A stretch of 12,942 bases of DNA from an uncultured Solirubrobacterales bacterium. Its GTDB lineage: Bacteria > Actinomycetota > Thermoleophilia > Solirubrobacterales > Solirubrobacteraceae. Below the pieces are notes generated by a model that was not told where the DNA came from, made no database searches, and was given only the letters and a program-made list of their open reading frames with translations. Location: NCBI GenBank assembly GCA_937973575.1, contig CALJKH010000182.1, positions 1-12,942 on the forward strand, written 5' to 3'. Shown here piece by piece: positions 1-6,801 of the stretch (the stretch's first letter is position 1; each line of letters starts with the position of its first letter). The translations under genes and the position numbers were made by a program.

Positions 1-18
1 TGCTTGACTGACGAGACC

Positions 19-1065
19 ATGATGATCGTAATGAAAGAGTCAGCAACGCCTGAGCAGATCGCTGAGGTCGTTTCGCTTATTGAAGGAACCGGCGCTAAGG
101 CCCATGTGAGCCAGGGTGAGACCCTGACCGTGATCGGCGCGATCGGCGACAGCGAGCACGACAGCCGCGTCCAAGGACTGGGTCTGGATCTGCGTGATGA
201 TGTTGATCGCGTAGTGCCTATCGCTAAGCAGTACAAGCTTTCTTCACGTCAGATCAAGCATGGGGAGGACAGCGTTCTAGACATCTCCGGAACTCTCATT
301 GGCGGCAACAACTTCTCGCTGATCGCTGGTCCGTGCACAGTTGAGTCACGTGACCAGCTGATGACAGCGGCTGCAGCTGTGCGCGACGGTGGTGCATCAA
401 TGCTCCGCGGTGGCGCATACAAGCCACGCACATCCCCCTACAGCTTCCACGGACTCGGGGTCGAAGGTCTTGAGCTTCTCGCTGAGGCCAAGGCTGAAAC
501 CGGGCTGCCAATCGTTACCGAGCTGATGGATGCCCGTGAGATGGACAACATCCTTGAGGTTGCCGATGTGATTCAGATCGGTGCGCGGAACATGCAGAAC
601 TACACACTGCTGACTGAGATTGGCAAGGCCGGGCGCCCCGTAATCATCAAGCGTGGTCTTTCGGCGACGCTGGAAGAGCTGCTGATGGCCGCTGAGTACG
701 TTCTCAAAGAAGGCAACGAGAACGTAATTCTTTGCGAACGCGGTATCCGCACCTTCGAAACTGCATACCGATTCACCCTCGACCTCATGGCCGTGCCAGT
801 GCTTAAGGAGATGACGCACCTTCCAGTGATCGTTGATCCAAGCCACGCTGCTGGTCGCCGTGATCTAGTCGAGCCGCTTTCGCTTGCCGCAGCTGCGGTT
901 GGAGCGGACGGAATCATCGTTGAGGTCCACCCGGATCCGCAGAATGCTGTCTGCGATGGTCCGCAGCAGATCGAGGCCGTTGATTTCGCCGCCTATGCCA
1001 AGAAGGTCGCAGCTGCTGCGGCCCTCGCCGGCAAGGCTCTGGCGCCGCGGCCTCAGAGCGTCTGA
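19..1065 (+). CDS. aroF: 3-deoxy-7-phosphoheptulonate (DAHP) synthase, type I-beta with N-terminal regulatory domain
   Basis: This cytoplasmic enzyme condenses phosphoenolpyruvate with erythrose 4-phosphate, the first step of the shikimate pathway. Counting residues from the TTG at position 4, the N-terminal ~85 residues match the ferredoxin-like domain of the Thermotoga maritima enzyme, which mediates Tyr/Phe inhibition there. The TIM barrel follows with GPCTVES (109-115), LRGGAYKPRTSPYSF (134-148), QIGARN (191-196), ILCERGIRTFE (242-252) and DPSH (278-281). All four expected metal ligands are present: Cys111, His281, Glu307 and Asp318, with the spacing of the T. maritima enzyme. The start is uncertain. 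ATG at 19 or 22 gives MMIVMKE/MIVMKE, which aligns with family N-termini; the TTG at 4 adds five residues, and the frame is open to the window edge. The gene heads a run with tyrA and aroA, 20 bases upstream of tyrA. Function is secure; the exact start is not. Confidence 0.95.
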   Translation: MMIVMKESATPEQIAEVVSLIEGTGAKAHVSQGETLTVIGAIGDSEHDSRVQGLGLDLRDDVDRVVPIAKQYKLSSRQIKHGEDSVLDISGTLIGGNNFSLIAGPCTVESRDQLMTAAAAVRDGGASMLRGGAYKPRTSPYSFHGLGVEGLELLAEAKAETGLPIVTELMDAREMDNILEVADVIQIGARNMQNYTLLTEIGKAGRPVIIKRGLSATLEELLMAAEYVLKEGNENVILCERGIRTFETAYRFTLDLMAVPVLKEMTHLPVIVDPSHAAGRRDLVEPLSLAAAAVGADGIIVEVHPDPQNAVCDGPQQIEAVDFAAYAKKVAAAAALAGKALAPRPQSV

Positions 1066-1085
1066 TCGAAAGGCACGGTGATCCC

Positions 1086-2156
1086 GTGCGTGTAGCGATT
1101 ATTGGAACTGGACTGATTGGAACATCGGTCGCGATGGCCGCTGCGCAGGTGGATGGGCTTGAGGTCCTCGGCTGGGATCCAAACCCCACCGAGCTTGCTG
1201 AAGCTGCGGCCAGGTCAGGACTTACAGAGGCCGCCTCGCTCGAGCAGGCCGCGGCCAAGGCTGATCTAGTCGTCGTTGCTGCGCCGGTGGGCCAGCTCAA
1301 CTCCGTTGTCTCGGAGGTGCTTGCAGCCGCCGGTGAGGATGCTGCGGTAACTGATGTGGGCTCAACTAAATACGGAGTGGTGGAGATGAACGGCGATCCG
1401 CGCTTCGTCGGAGGTCATCCACTTGCCGGTGGCGAAGTCGGCGGAGCAGGACAAGCTCGGGCGGACCTCTTCTCGGGTGCGACCTGGTTCCTCACTCCGG
1501 TCGAGTCCACGGCAGGCGTTCAGCTTGAGCGCGTGTTTCGGTTTGTGAGCGAGCTCGGCGCTCGGCCTCGCGCCGTTGCTCCTGATGTTCATGACCGGAT
1601 CCTTGCCACTGTTTCGCACCTTCCTCACGTGCTCGCAAATCTGCTTGTTGCAGAGGCCTCTGGGACTCTCATGGAGGAAGGCGAATCGCTCCCAGCGATT
1701 GGTCCAAGCTTCCGCGATGCAACCCGAGTAGCTGGTGCGCCTACTTCAATCTGGGCCGACATCTACCTCTCTAACGCACCTGCATTGATTGAGCGCCTCA
1801 AGTCAGTTGAGGAAAGCCTCGCGCGTTTCCGCGCTCTGCTCGAGTCCGGCGACGAAGCTGGCATTGCAGAATGGAATAGTCAGGCTGCGGACATGAAATC
1901 CAAGTTGGCTGCCGAGCCAGCTTCCGCTGCAGCGGCGAAGAGCATCCAAGTTAAGGTGCCAAACCGCGCTGGAGTCCTGGCAGAGGTCGCACTTGCCCTC
2001 GGAGGCGCCGGTATCGGCCTCGCTGACTTGCAGCTGCTGCCAGCCGCAGATCGTGCGACCGGGGTGATCGTGATCGGGATCGAGCGCGACGATCAAGTTG
2101 AGGCTGCCACTGAGCTCATCAGCGGCCTTGGCCACCAAGTGACAGAGGTTGAGTGA
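1086..2156 (+). CDS. tyrA: Prephenate dehydrogenase with C-terminal ACT domain
   Basis: The enzyme oxidatively decarboxylates prephenate to 4-hydroxyphenylpyruvate with NAD(P)+, the committed step to tyrosine. The Rossmann motif GTGLIG (7-12) starts at once after the initiator, and an acidic residue at the end of beta-2 (Asp31, GWDP) favours NAD+. Further family signatures are TDVGSTK (88-94), GGHPLAGGE (108-116) and SHLPH (176-180), which carries the catalytic-type histidine. Residues ~285-352 look like an ACT domain (VKVPNRAGVLAEVA...), the usual site of tyrosine feedback. The GTG start is fixed by the Rossmann fold; GAAAGG at 1068-1073 is a possible ribosome site, though 12 bases away is long. 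The stop overlaps the aroA start in GTGA, so the two are probably translationally coupled. Length (356) is normal for ACT-bearing TyrA. Confidence 0.95.
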   Translation: MRVAIIGTGLIGTSVAMAAAQVDGLEVLGWDPNPTELAEAAARSGLTEAASLEQAAAKADLVVVAAPVGQLNSVVSEVLAAAGEDAAVTDVGSTKYGVVEMNGDPRFVGGHPLAGGEVGGAGQARADLFSGATWFLTPVESTAGVQLERVFRFVSELGARPRAVAPDVHDRILATVSHLPHVLANLLVAEASGTLMEEGESLPAIGPSFRDATRVAGAPTSIWADIYLSNAPALIERLKSVEESLARFRALLESGDEAGIAEWNSQAADMKSKLAAEPASAAAAKSIQVKVPNRAGVLAEVALALGGAGIGLADLQLLPAADRATGVIVIGIERDDQVEAATELISGLGHQVTEVE

Positions 2157-3460
2157 CAACCCGCAGCTTCACCCCATCAGGGCCGCTGCATGGGCGCCTT
2201 CGCACAGCCGCTGACAAGTCGCTGTCGCACCGCGCCGCTCTTTTCGCAGCGATGGCTGAAGGCGACTCGCAGATTGACGGATACCTTCTCGGCGAGGACA
2301 CGCTCAGCACTCTGGGACTCCTCCAAGCTGTCGGCGTTGGGATTTCACGAGATGGCCACAGTGTTCGAATCTCTGGAGTTGGCCTCCGGGGGGCGGTTGA
2401 ATCAGCCGCAGTTCTCGATGTTGGAAATAGCGGGACGCTGCTGCGTCTGGGCGCTGGATGGCTTGCGGGCCAACCGGGCCGATCGTGGACCCTTGACGGC
2501 GACGCCTCCATCCGCAGTCGGCCCATGGGTCGGATCGCTGAGCCGCTGCGGGCGCTCGGCGGTGAGGTCACGCTCACTGACGGCTGCGCTCCGCTCACTG
2601 TCACGGGTAAGGGGTTGAAGGGCGGGGAATGGGTTTCCCCAGTCGCTTCAGCTCAGGTCAAGAGTGCAGTACTTCTCGCTGGACTCAACTCTGAGCAAGG
2701 CTCCACCGCGGTTGAGCCGGTTGCTTCTCGTGACCACACTGAGCGAATGCTGGCTGAGCAGGGCGCTGTTCTCCGAATCACCAATGGGCCTGATGGACAT
2801 CGCGTCGAGGTTGATCCCTGTGACCAGCTGCTAGCTGTCGACCGAGTCATTCCAGGAGATCCCTCATCGGCGGCTTTCCTCGCTCTTGCAGCTGCGCTGG
2901 TTCCGGGCTCTGAGGTGACGATTGAGTCCGTCAATCTCAATCCGTCTCGGATCGGTTTCTTCAAGCTTCTGCGCCGCATGGGTGCGGATGTGACTGGCCT
3001 TCCGCACGAGAGAGATTTGCTTGATCCGCTTGCCGCTGAGCCAGTCGGTGACATCACCGTCCGCTCATCGAAGCTGTCGGGAATCGCCATCGGTGGTGAG
3101 GAGATCCCCGCTGCTGTTGACGAGATCACCTTGATCGGCCTCGCCGCCTGTTTCGCCGAAGGCGAGACGACGGTGACCGGGGCTGCTGAGCTACGGGTCA
3201 AGGAAACCGATCGGATTTCTCGGCTCTGCGAGATCATCGGCCAGCTGGGCGGCAGCATTGAGTCAGCTGAGGATGGCTTCACGGTTGAGGGGGCAGAGTC
3301 TCTCCGCGGCGGTGAGATCGACAGCCACGGCGACCACCGCCTCGCGATGCTTGGTGCTGTCGCAGGGCTGGCAAGTGAGAACGGGGTGGAGGTCGCAAAC
3401 TTCGCTGCGGCCGACGTTTCCTACCCGTCCTTTGAAGCTGACATCCAATCCCTCGCCTAG
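2153..3460 (+). CDS. aroA: 3-phosphoshikimate 1-carboxyvinyltransferase (EPSP synthase)
   Basis: AroA transfers the enolpyruvyl group of PEP to shikimate 3-phosphate, the sixth step of the shikimate pathway and the target of glyphosate. The 435-residue product has the full two-domain fold. Visible motifs are ADKSLSHRA (20-28), LDVGNSGTLLRL (88-99), SAQVKSA (166-172), RDHTERML (193-200), DEITLIGLAA (323-332), LRVKETDRI (347-355) and DSHGDHRLAM (390-399). Gly94 lies at the position of E. coli Gly96, where Ala gives glyphosate tolerance, so this residue is the sensitive form. The RDHTE and SAQVK motifs resemble class II enzymes, whereas ADKS (instead of GDKS) and NPSR (263-266, instead of NPTR) do not, so class is undecided. 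The GTG start at 2153 overlaps the tyrA stop; AGAGG at 2144-2148 may serve as ribosome site. It is followed 10 bases later by cmk. Confidence 0.96.
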   Translation: MTTRSFTPSGPLHGRLRTAADKSLSHRAALFAAMAEGDSQIDGYLLGEDTLSTLGLLQAVGVGISRDGHSVRISGVGLRGAVESAAVLDVGNSGTLLRLGAGWLAGQPGRSWTLDGDASIRSRPMGRIAEPLRALGGEVTLTDGCAPLTVTGKGLKGGEWVSPVASAQVKSAVLLAGLNSEQGSTAVEPVASRDHTERMLAEQGAVLRITNGPDGHRVEVDPCDQLLAVDRVIPGDPSSAAFLALAAALVPGSEVTIESVNLNPSRIGFFKLLRRMGADVTGLPHERDLLDPLAAEPVGDITVRSSKLSGIAIGGEEIPAAVDEITLIGLAACFAEGETTVTGAAELRVKETDRISRLCEIIGQLGGSIESAEDGFTVEGAESLRGGEIDSHGDHRLAMLGAVAGLASENGVEVANFAAADVSYPSFEADIQSLA

Positions 3461-3470
3461 CCTCCAGCAC

Positions 3471-4091
3471 ATGGTTATCGCAATCGACGGGCCGGCTGGG
3501 GCTGGAAAAAGCACAGTTGCCAAAGCAGTGGCGGACGATCTAGGCTTCTCGCATCTCGACACTGGCGGGATGTACCGAATCGTCGCGCTCGCGTCGTTAG
3601 AGCTTGGGGTCGGTCCACTTGAGGCTGCGCAGATAGTTGAGATTGAGCCAGGACCGCCGCTTCTGATGAACGGTGTGGCACCCGGTGAGCGGCTGAGGAC
3701 GCCGGAAGTGACAGCGCGTGCCTCCGATGTCGCAGGTGATCTGGCAATTCGCGCGCTCCTTGTTGACAAGCAACGCCAGATTCTTGGGAGTGGTGATTGG
3801 GTTGCTGAAGGTCGCGACATCTGCCAAGTCGTCGCTCCTGACGCAGAGGTGCGCGTGTGGCTGACCGCAAGCCCAGAGGAGCGGGCTCGCCGTCGCGCTG
3901 CACAGTCAGGGCAGCCGGTTGAAGAGGTCCTTGCCGAGCAGACCATCAGAGATGCAGCCGATGACGGCCACGGCCGCTCGACATTGAGCGCGCCAGAGGG
4001 TGCGCATGTGGTCGACACAACTGCGCTTTCGGCAGATCAGGTCATCGCCAAGATCCGGGCGCTGGCAAACGCTGCCGGCGCTTCGGTCTAA
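3471..4091 (+). CDS. cmk: Cytidylate (CMP/dCMP) kinase, short divergent form
   Basis: Cmk phosphorylates CMP and dCMP with ATP, recycling pyrimidine nucleotides. The ATG at 3471 is chosen because MVIAIDGPAGAGKST places the P-loop (7-15) at the N-terminus; the frame stays open upstream to 3258, but that part lies inside aroA. Other family residues are LDTGGMYR (29-36), Ser85 and Arg94 in the NMP-binding region, EGRDICQVVAPDAEV (113-127), TASPEERARRR (132-142), and Arg160/Asp164/Arg169 in the lid. These correspond to E. coli Arg41, Ser101, Arg110, Arg181, Asp185 and Arg188. At 206 residues it is shorter than E. coli Cmk (227), mostly in the NMP-binding insert. The usually invariant GRDIGTVV reads GRDICQVV. 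No Shine-Dalgarno precedes the start. TAGCCT (3458-3463), overlapping the aroA stop, is a weak -10 candidate without a well-spaced -35. The cmk-der order is common in actinobacteria and firmicutes. Confidence 0.9.
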   Translation: MVIAIDGPAGAGKSTVAKAVADDLGFSHLDTGGMYRIVALASLELGVGPLEAAQIVEIEPGPPLLMNGVAPGERLRTPEVTARASDVAGDLAIRALLVDKQRQILGSGDWVAEGRDICQVVAPDAEVRVWLTASPEERARRRAAQSGQPVEEVLAEQTIRDAADDGHGRSTLSAPEGAHVVDTTALSADQVIAKIRALANAAGASV

Positions 4092-4112
4092 GCCCGGGCA
4101 TACTCAGTAGCA

Positions 4113-5468
4113 GTGCGCAAGATCGCCGTTGTCGGCTACCCCAACGTAGGAAAGAGCTCGCTCGTTAACCGTCTCACGGGAACGAAGGAAGCAGTCGTCC
4201 ATGAGACGGCTGGTGTTACGCGCGATCGTAAGGAGCTTGAGGCTGAATGGAACGGCCGCAGGTTCATCCTTGTGGACACCGGTGGTATCGACGAATCTGA
4301 GGAGGGCGACATGGCCTCTCAGGTTCGGATGCAGGCCAAGGCCGCTCTTTCTGACTGCGATGCAGCGCTGATGGTTGTCGACTCGAAGTCTGGTCTTAGG
4401 CCAGGGGACGAGGAGGTTGCCGACATGCTGAGGCGCTCAGACATCCCGGTGCTGCTTGCGGCTAACAAGTGCGACACCGTTGCCGAGATTCCCTATTCCG
4501 CTGAGTTTCATCGTCTTGGTCTAGGCGAGCCACAGCCTGTGAGTGCAGCTCAGGGTCTTGGGACTGGCGATCTGCTCGACCGCCTAGCGGAGATGATCGG
4601 TGAGGACATCGGGCTCGGACCAGAGCTTGAGGAACCAGTTCGACTCGCGCTAATCGGTCGTCCTAATGTTGGTAAGAGCTCAATGGTCAACCAGCTCACC
4701 GGCGAGCAACGCGTAATTGTTTCCTCTGAGGCAGGGACCACCCGTGATTCCATCGATACTCCGCTCGAGATTCCGGCTGACCTTGCAGGCGGCCGCAAAA
4801 GAACCGTCCTGCTCGTAGACACTGCGGGAATTAGGCGCGCTGCAAAGATTGAAGGCGAGCTCGAAAAGGCCTCCGCCGCGAGATCAAAACGCTCAGCGGA
4901 ACGCGCCACTGTGGCTCTCGTCGTTTGTGACGCCCTTGACGGCGTTACCTCACAAGACCTTCGGATCGCAGAGATGGCGATGCAGTCAGGTTGCGCAACT
5001 GCGCTTGTCCTGAACAAGTGGGACTTGATTAAGGACAGCGATGAGGACCCGGATGAGGTGCTTGCTGATGCCCAAGCGTTGGCCGGTGCCAAGCTTCGTC
5101 TGCGTCCAAGGGTCCTAACCGCGAGTGCTCTGACCGGGCGCCAAGTAAGCCGACTCCTCGCTGAGGCTGTAGCGCTATCTGACAGGGCCAGCGAGCGGAT
5201 CCCAACGCCCCAGCTCAACAGGTTCCTCGCTGAGATCACAGAAGCCCGCCAGCCGCCAGCAGTTCAGGGCAAGCGACTCAAGATTCTCTACGGCGCGCAG
5301 ACCGAAACCGGGCCTCCACGCTTTTCGATTCAGGTCAACAGCAGATCTCGAATCACCAAGGCATACGCCTATTACATTGAGAATCGCCTTCGTGAACGGT
5401 TCGGTCTAGAGGGTGTTCCTCTTGTAATCGACCTTGTTGAACATCGGTCGCGTCGTAGCGAACGCTGA
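4113..5468 (+). CDS. der: Ribosome-associated double GTPase Der (EngA)
   Basis: Der is an essential GTPase that helps assemble the 50S ribosomal subunit. Two tandem G domains and a C-terminal KH-like domain are clear in 451 residues. Domain 1: GYPNVGKSS (8-16), TAGVTRDR (32-39), DTGG (55-58), NKCD (118-121), SAAQG (144-148). Domain 2: GRPNVGKSS (182-190), GTTRDS (208-213), DTAGI (236-240), NKWD (301-304), SAL (338-340). The KH-like part runs from about 365 to the end, with QVNS (407-410) and a basic tail. The G2 region of domain 1 has TAGVTRD where TPGVTRD is usual. GTG at 4113 puts the P-loop at residue 8 and is 21 bases after cmk. There is no Shine-Dalgarno; CATACT (4099-4104) ends 8 bases before the start and could be a weak -10 of a leaderless message, but no -35 is seen. 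Confidence 0.96.
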   Translation: MRKIAVVGYPNVGKSSLVNRLTGTKEAVVHETAGVTRDRKELEAEWNGRRFILVDTGGIDESEEGDMASQVRMQAKAALSDCDAALMVVDSKSGLRPGDEEVADMLRRSDIPVLLAANKCDTVAEIPYSAEFHRLGLGEPQPVSAAQGLGTGDLLDRLAEMIGEDIGLGPELEEPVRLALIGRPNVGKSSMVNQLTGEQRVIVSSEAGTTRDSIDTPLEIPADLAGGRKRTVLLVDTAGIRRAAKIEGELEKASAARSKRSAERATVALVVCDALDGVTSQDLRIAEMAMQSGCATALVLNKWDLIKDSDEDPDEVLADAQALAGAKLRLRPRVLTASALTGRQVSRLLAEAVALSDRASERIPTPQLNRFLAEITEARQPPAVQGKRLKILYGAQTETGPPRFSIQVNSRSRITKAYAYYIENRLRERFGLEGVPLVIDLVEHRSRRSER

Positions 5469-5509
5469 AATCTGAACCACACGCCAGCATTAACGGCTGC
5501 GCATGCCGC

Positions 5510-5515
5510 TAACCT
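5510..5515 (+). promoter_or_regulatory. Possible -10 element for metK
   Basis: The 88-base gap between der and metK, one of the few real intergenic stretches here, contains TAACCT, a fit to the TANNNT form of the sigma-A -10 element. It would give a leader of about 35 bases. No good -35 is seen at 16-18 bases upstream. A promoter in this gap is plausible because metK is usually strongly expressed and not part of the preceding operon, but the hexamer alone is weak evidence. The gap is too short for a SAM riboswitch, and I see no such fold. Confidence 0.25.
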
Positions 5516-5556
5516 GTGGATTCCCTGAAACAGCAAACGAAGCGAGCATTCACCGC

Positions 5557-6768
5557 ATGAGCACTGCCGACAACTCATACCTCTTCACTTCAGAATCAGT
5601 GACGGAGGGTCACCCTGACAAGGTTTCCGACCAGATTTCTGACGGCGTCCTTGACGCCTGTCTCGCAGCAGACCCAGGCTCACGCGTGGCTTGCGAGACA
5701 CTCGTAAACACGAACCTTGTTGTCGTTTCTGGCGAAATCACAACAGCCGCAGACCTAGACATCGAGCAGATCGCACGTGACACGATCACGAAGATCGGTT
5801 ACGTCGACTTTGACCCTGGCTTCGATGCCAACAAGGTTGAAGTGCTCGTCCGCGTTGACAAGCAGTCACCGGACATCGCTCAGGGCGTTAATGCGTCAGA
5901 CGAGGTTCGTTCAGGCCAGGCTGAGGGCGACGAGGCCGAGCAGGCTGGAGCAGGCGACCAGGGAATGATGTTTGGCTACGCGTCCAACGAGACAAAGAGC
6001 CTCATGCCTGTGCCGATCCACATTGCTCACCGTCTTGCTGAGAGGCTCACTGCGGTCCGCAAGGATGGAACTCTGAGCTACCTCCGTCCCGACGGCAAGA
6101 CCCAGGTATCGGTCCGATACGAGAACGGTCGCCCGACTGGTGTTGAAAAGGTGCTTGTTTCGACTCAGCATGGTCCTGAGGTCGAGCGTGAGCAGATCAC
6201 CGAGGACCTTTGGGCCAACGTGATTCTTCCTGTCCTCAATGAGGAAGGTGTTCCGTTCAACGAGGCTGAGGTTCGCGAGTCACTTCTCGTCAACCCGACC
6301 GGCATCTTCGTCGTTGGTGGTCCTGTTGGAGACTGCGGTCTCACCGGCCGCAAGATCATTGTTGACACCTACGGCGGCATGGCTCGTCACGGTGGCGGCG
6401 CCTTCTCAGGTAAGGACCCATCAAAGGTTGACCGTTCAGCTGCCTATGCAGCTCGTCACGTGGCGAAGAACGTTGTTGCTGCCGGTCTTGCTGACCGTGC
6501 AGAGGTGCAGGTTGCTTACGCCATCGGCGTGGCTCATCCTGTTTCAGTCATGGTCGAGACCTTCGGTACCGAGAAGATCGGTCGCGGTCGCATTCAGGAC
6601 TTGGTTGATGAGCACTTCGACCTCCGTCCAGGCGCATTCCGCCGCAGCCTTGACCTTCACCGTCCGATCTACTCACCAACTGCTGCCTACGGTCACTTCG
6701 GCCGCGACGGCTTCAGCTGGGAGGCGACGGACAAGGCCGACGCTCTCCGCGAAGCAGCCGGGCTCTGA
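5557..6768 (+). CDS. metK: S-adenosylmethionine synthetase (methionine adenosyltransferase)
   Basis: MetK makes S-adenosylmethionine from ATP and methionine, releasing phosphate and pyrophosphate; it acts as a cytoplasmic tetramer. With the ATG at 5557 the product has 403 residues, standard for the family. Signatures are TSESVTEGHPDK (11-22, with the ATP-binding His19), the flexible-loop region with VDKQSPDIAQGV (100-111), GAGDQGMMFGYA (131-142), and GGGAFSGKDPSKVDRSAAYA (279-298, phosphate-binding glycine loop). An in-frame ATG at 5503 would add 18 residues without family resemblance, so the internal ATG is preferred; a loose GAAGCGAG lies upstream. The gene is flanked by an 88-base gap on the left and a perfect palindrome on the right, suggesting its own transcription unit. 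Codons such as CGT, AAG, GAC and CTC/CTT look more frequent than in its neighbours, as expected for strong expression (impression, not computed). Confidence 0.97.
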   Translation: MSTADNSYLFTSESVTEGHPDKVSDQISDGVLDACLAADPGSRVACETLVNTNLVVVSGEITTAADLDIEQIARDTITKIGYVDFDPGFDANKVEVLVRVDKQSPDIAQGVNASDEVRSGQAEGDEAEQAGAGDQGMMFGYASNETKSLMPVPIHIAHRLAERLTAVRKDGTLSYLRPDGKTQVSVRYENGRPTGVEKVLVSTQHGPEVEREQITEDLWANVILPVLNEEGVPFNEAEVRESLLVNPTGIFVVGGPVGDCGLTGRKIIVDTYGGMARHGGGAFSGKDPSKVDRSAAYAARHVAKNVVAAGLADRAEVQVAYAIGVAHPVSVMVETFGTEKIGRGRIQDLVDEHFDLRPGAFRRSLDLHRPIYSPTAAYGHFGRDGFSWEATDKADALREAAGL

Positions 6769-6778
6769 GAATCTTGAG

Positions 6779-6794
6779 CGCGCCCGCGGGCGCG
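6779..6794. terminator. Perfect 16-base GC palindrome between metK and priA
   Basis: CGCGCCCGCGGGCGCG is a perfect palindrome, 10 bases after the metK stop and 7 bases before the priA GTG. As RNA it can form a 6-base-pair all-GC stem with a CGCG loop. No T-run follows, so it is not a classical intrinsic terminator; hairpins without a U-tract have been proposed as terminators in actinobacteria. It occupies the place where a priA ribosome site would be, so it might instead affect priA translation. Confidence 0.45.
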
Positions 6795-6801
6795 TAATGC
6801 T

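Noticed and set aside
3258..3470. 71-residue N-terminal extension of Cmk
   Set aside because: It lies inside aroA, is Ser/Arg-rich, and the P-loop of Cmk is expected within the first ten residues.
3263..4018. 251-codon open frame on the - strand opposite aroA/cmk
   Set aside because: It spans the junction of two well-identified genes, has a Ser/Arg/Pro-rich composition typical of antisense frames in GC-rich DNA, and shows no recognisable motif.
4550..5239. 229-codon open frame on the - strand opposite der
   Set aside because: Lies fully inside der, with low-complexity Ser/Arg/Ala composition and no family resemblance.
5503..5556. Upstream ATG that would extend MetK by 18 residues
   Set aside because: The added residues do not resemble MetK N-termini, and the ATG at 5557 gives the standard length.
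5469..5556. SAM riboswitch or other structured leader upstream of metK
   Set aside because: Only 88 bases are available and I see no matching stems or terminator arrangement.
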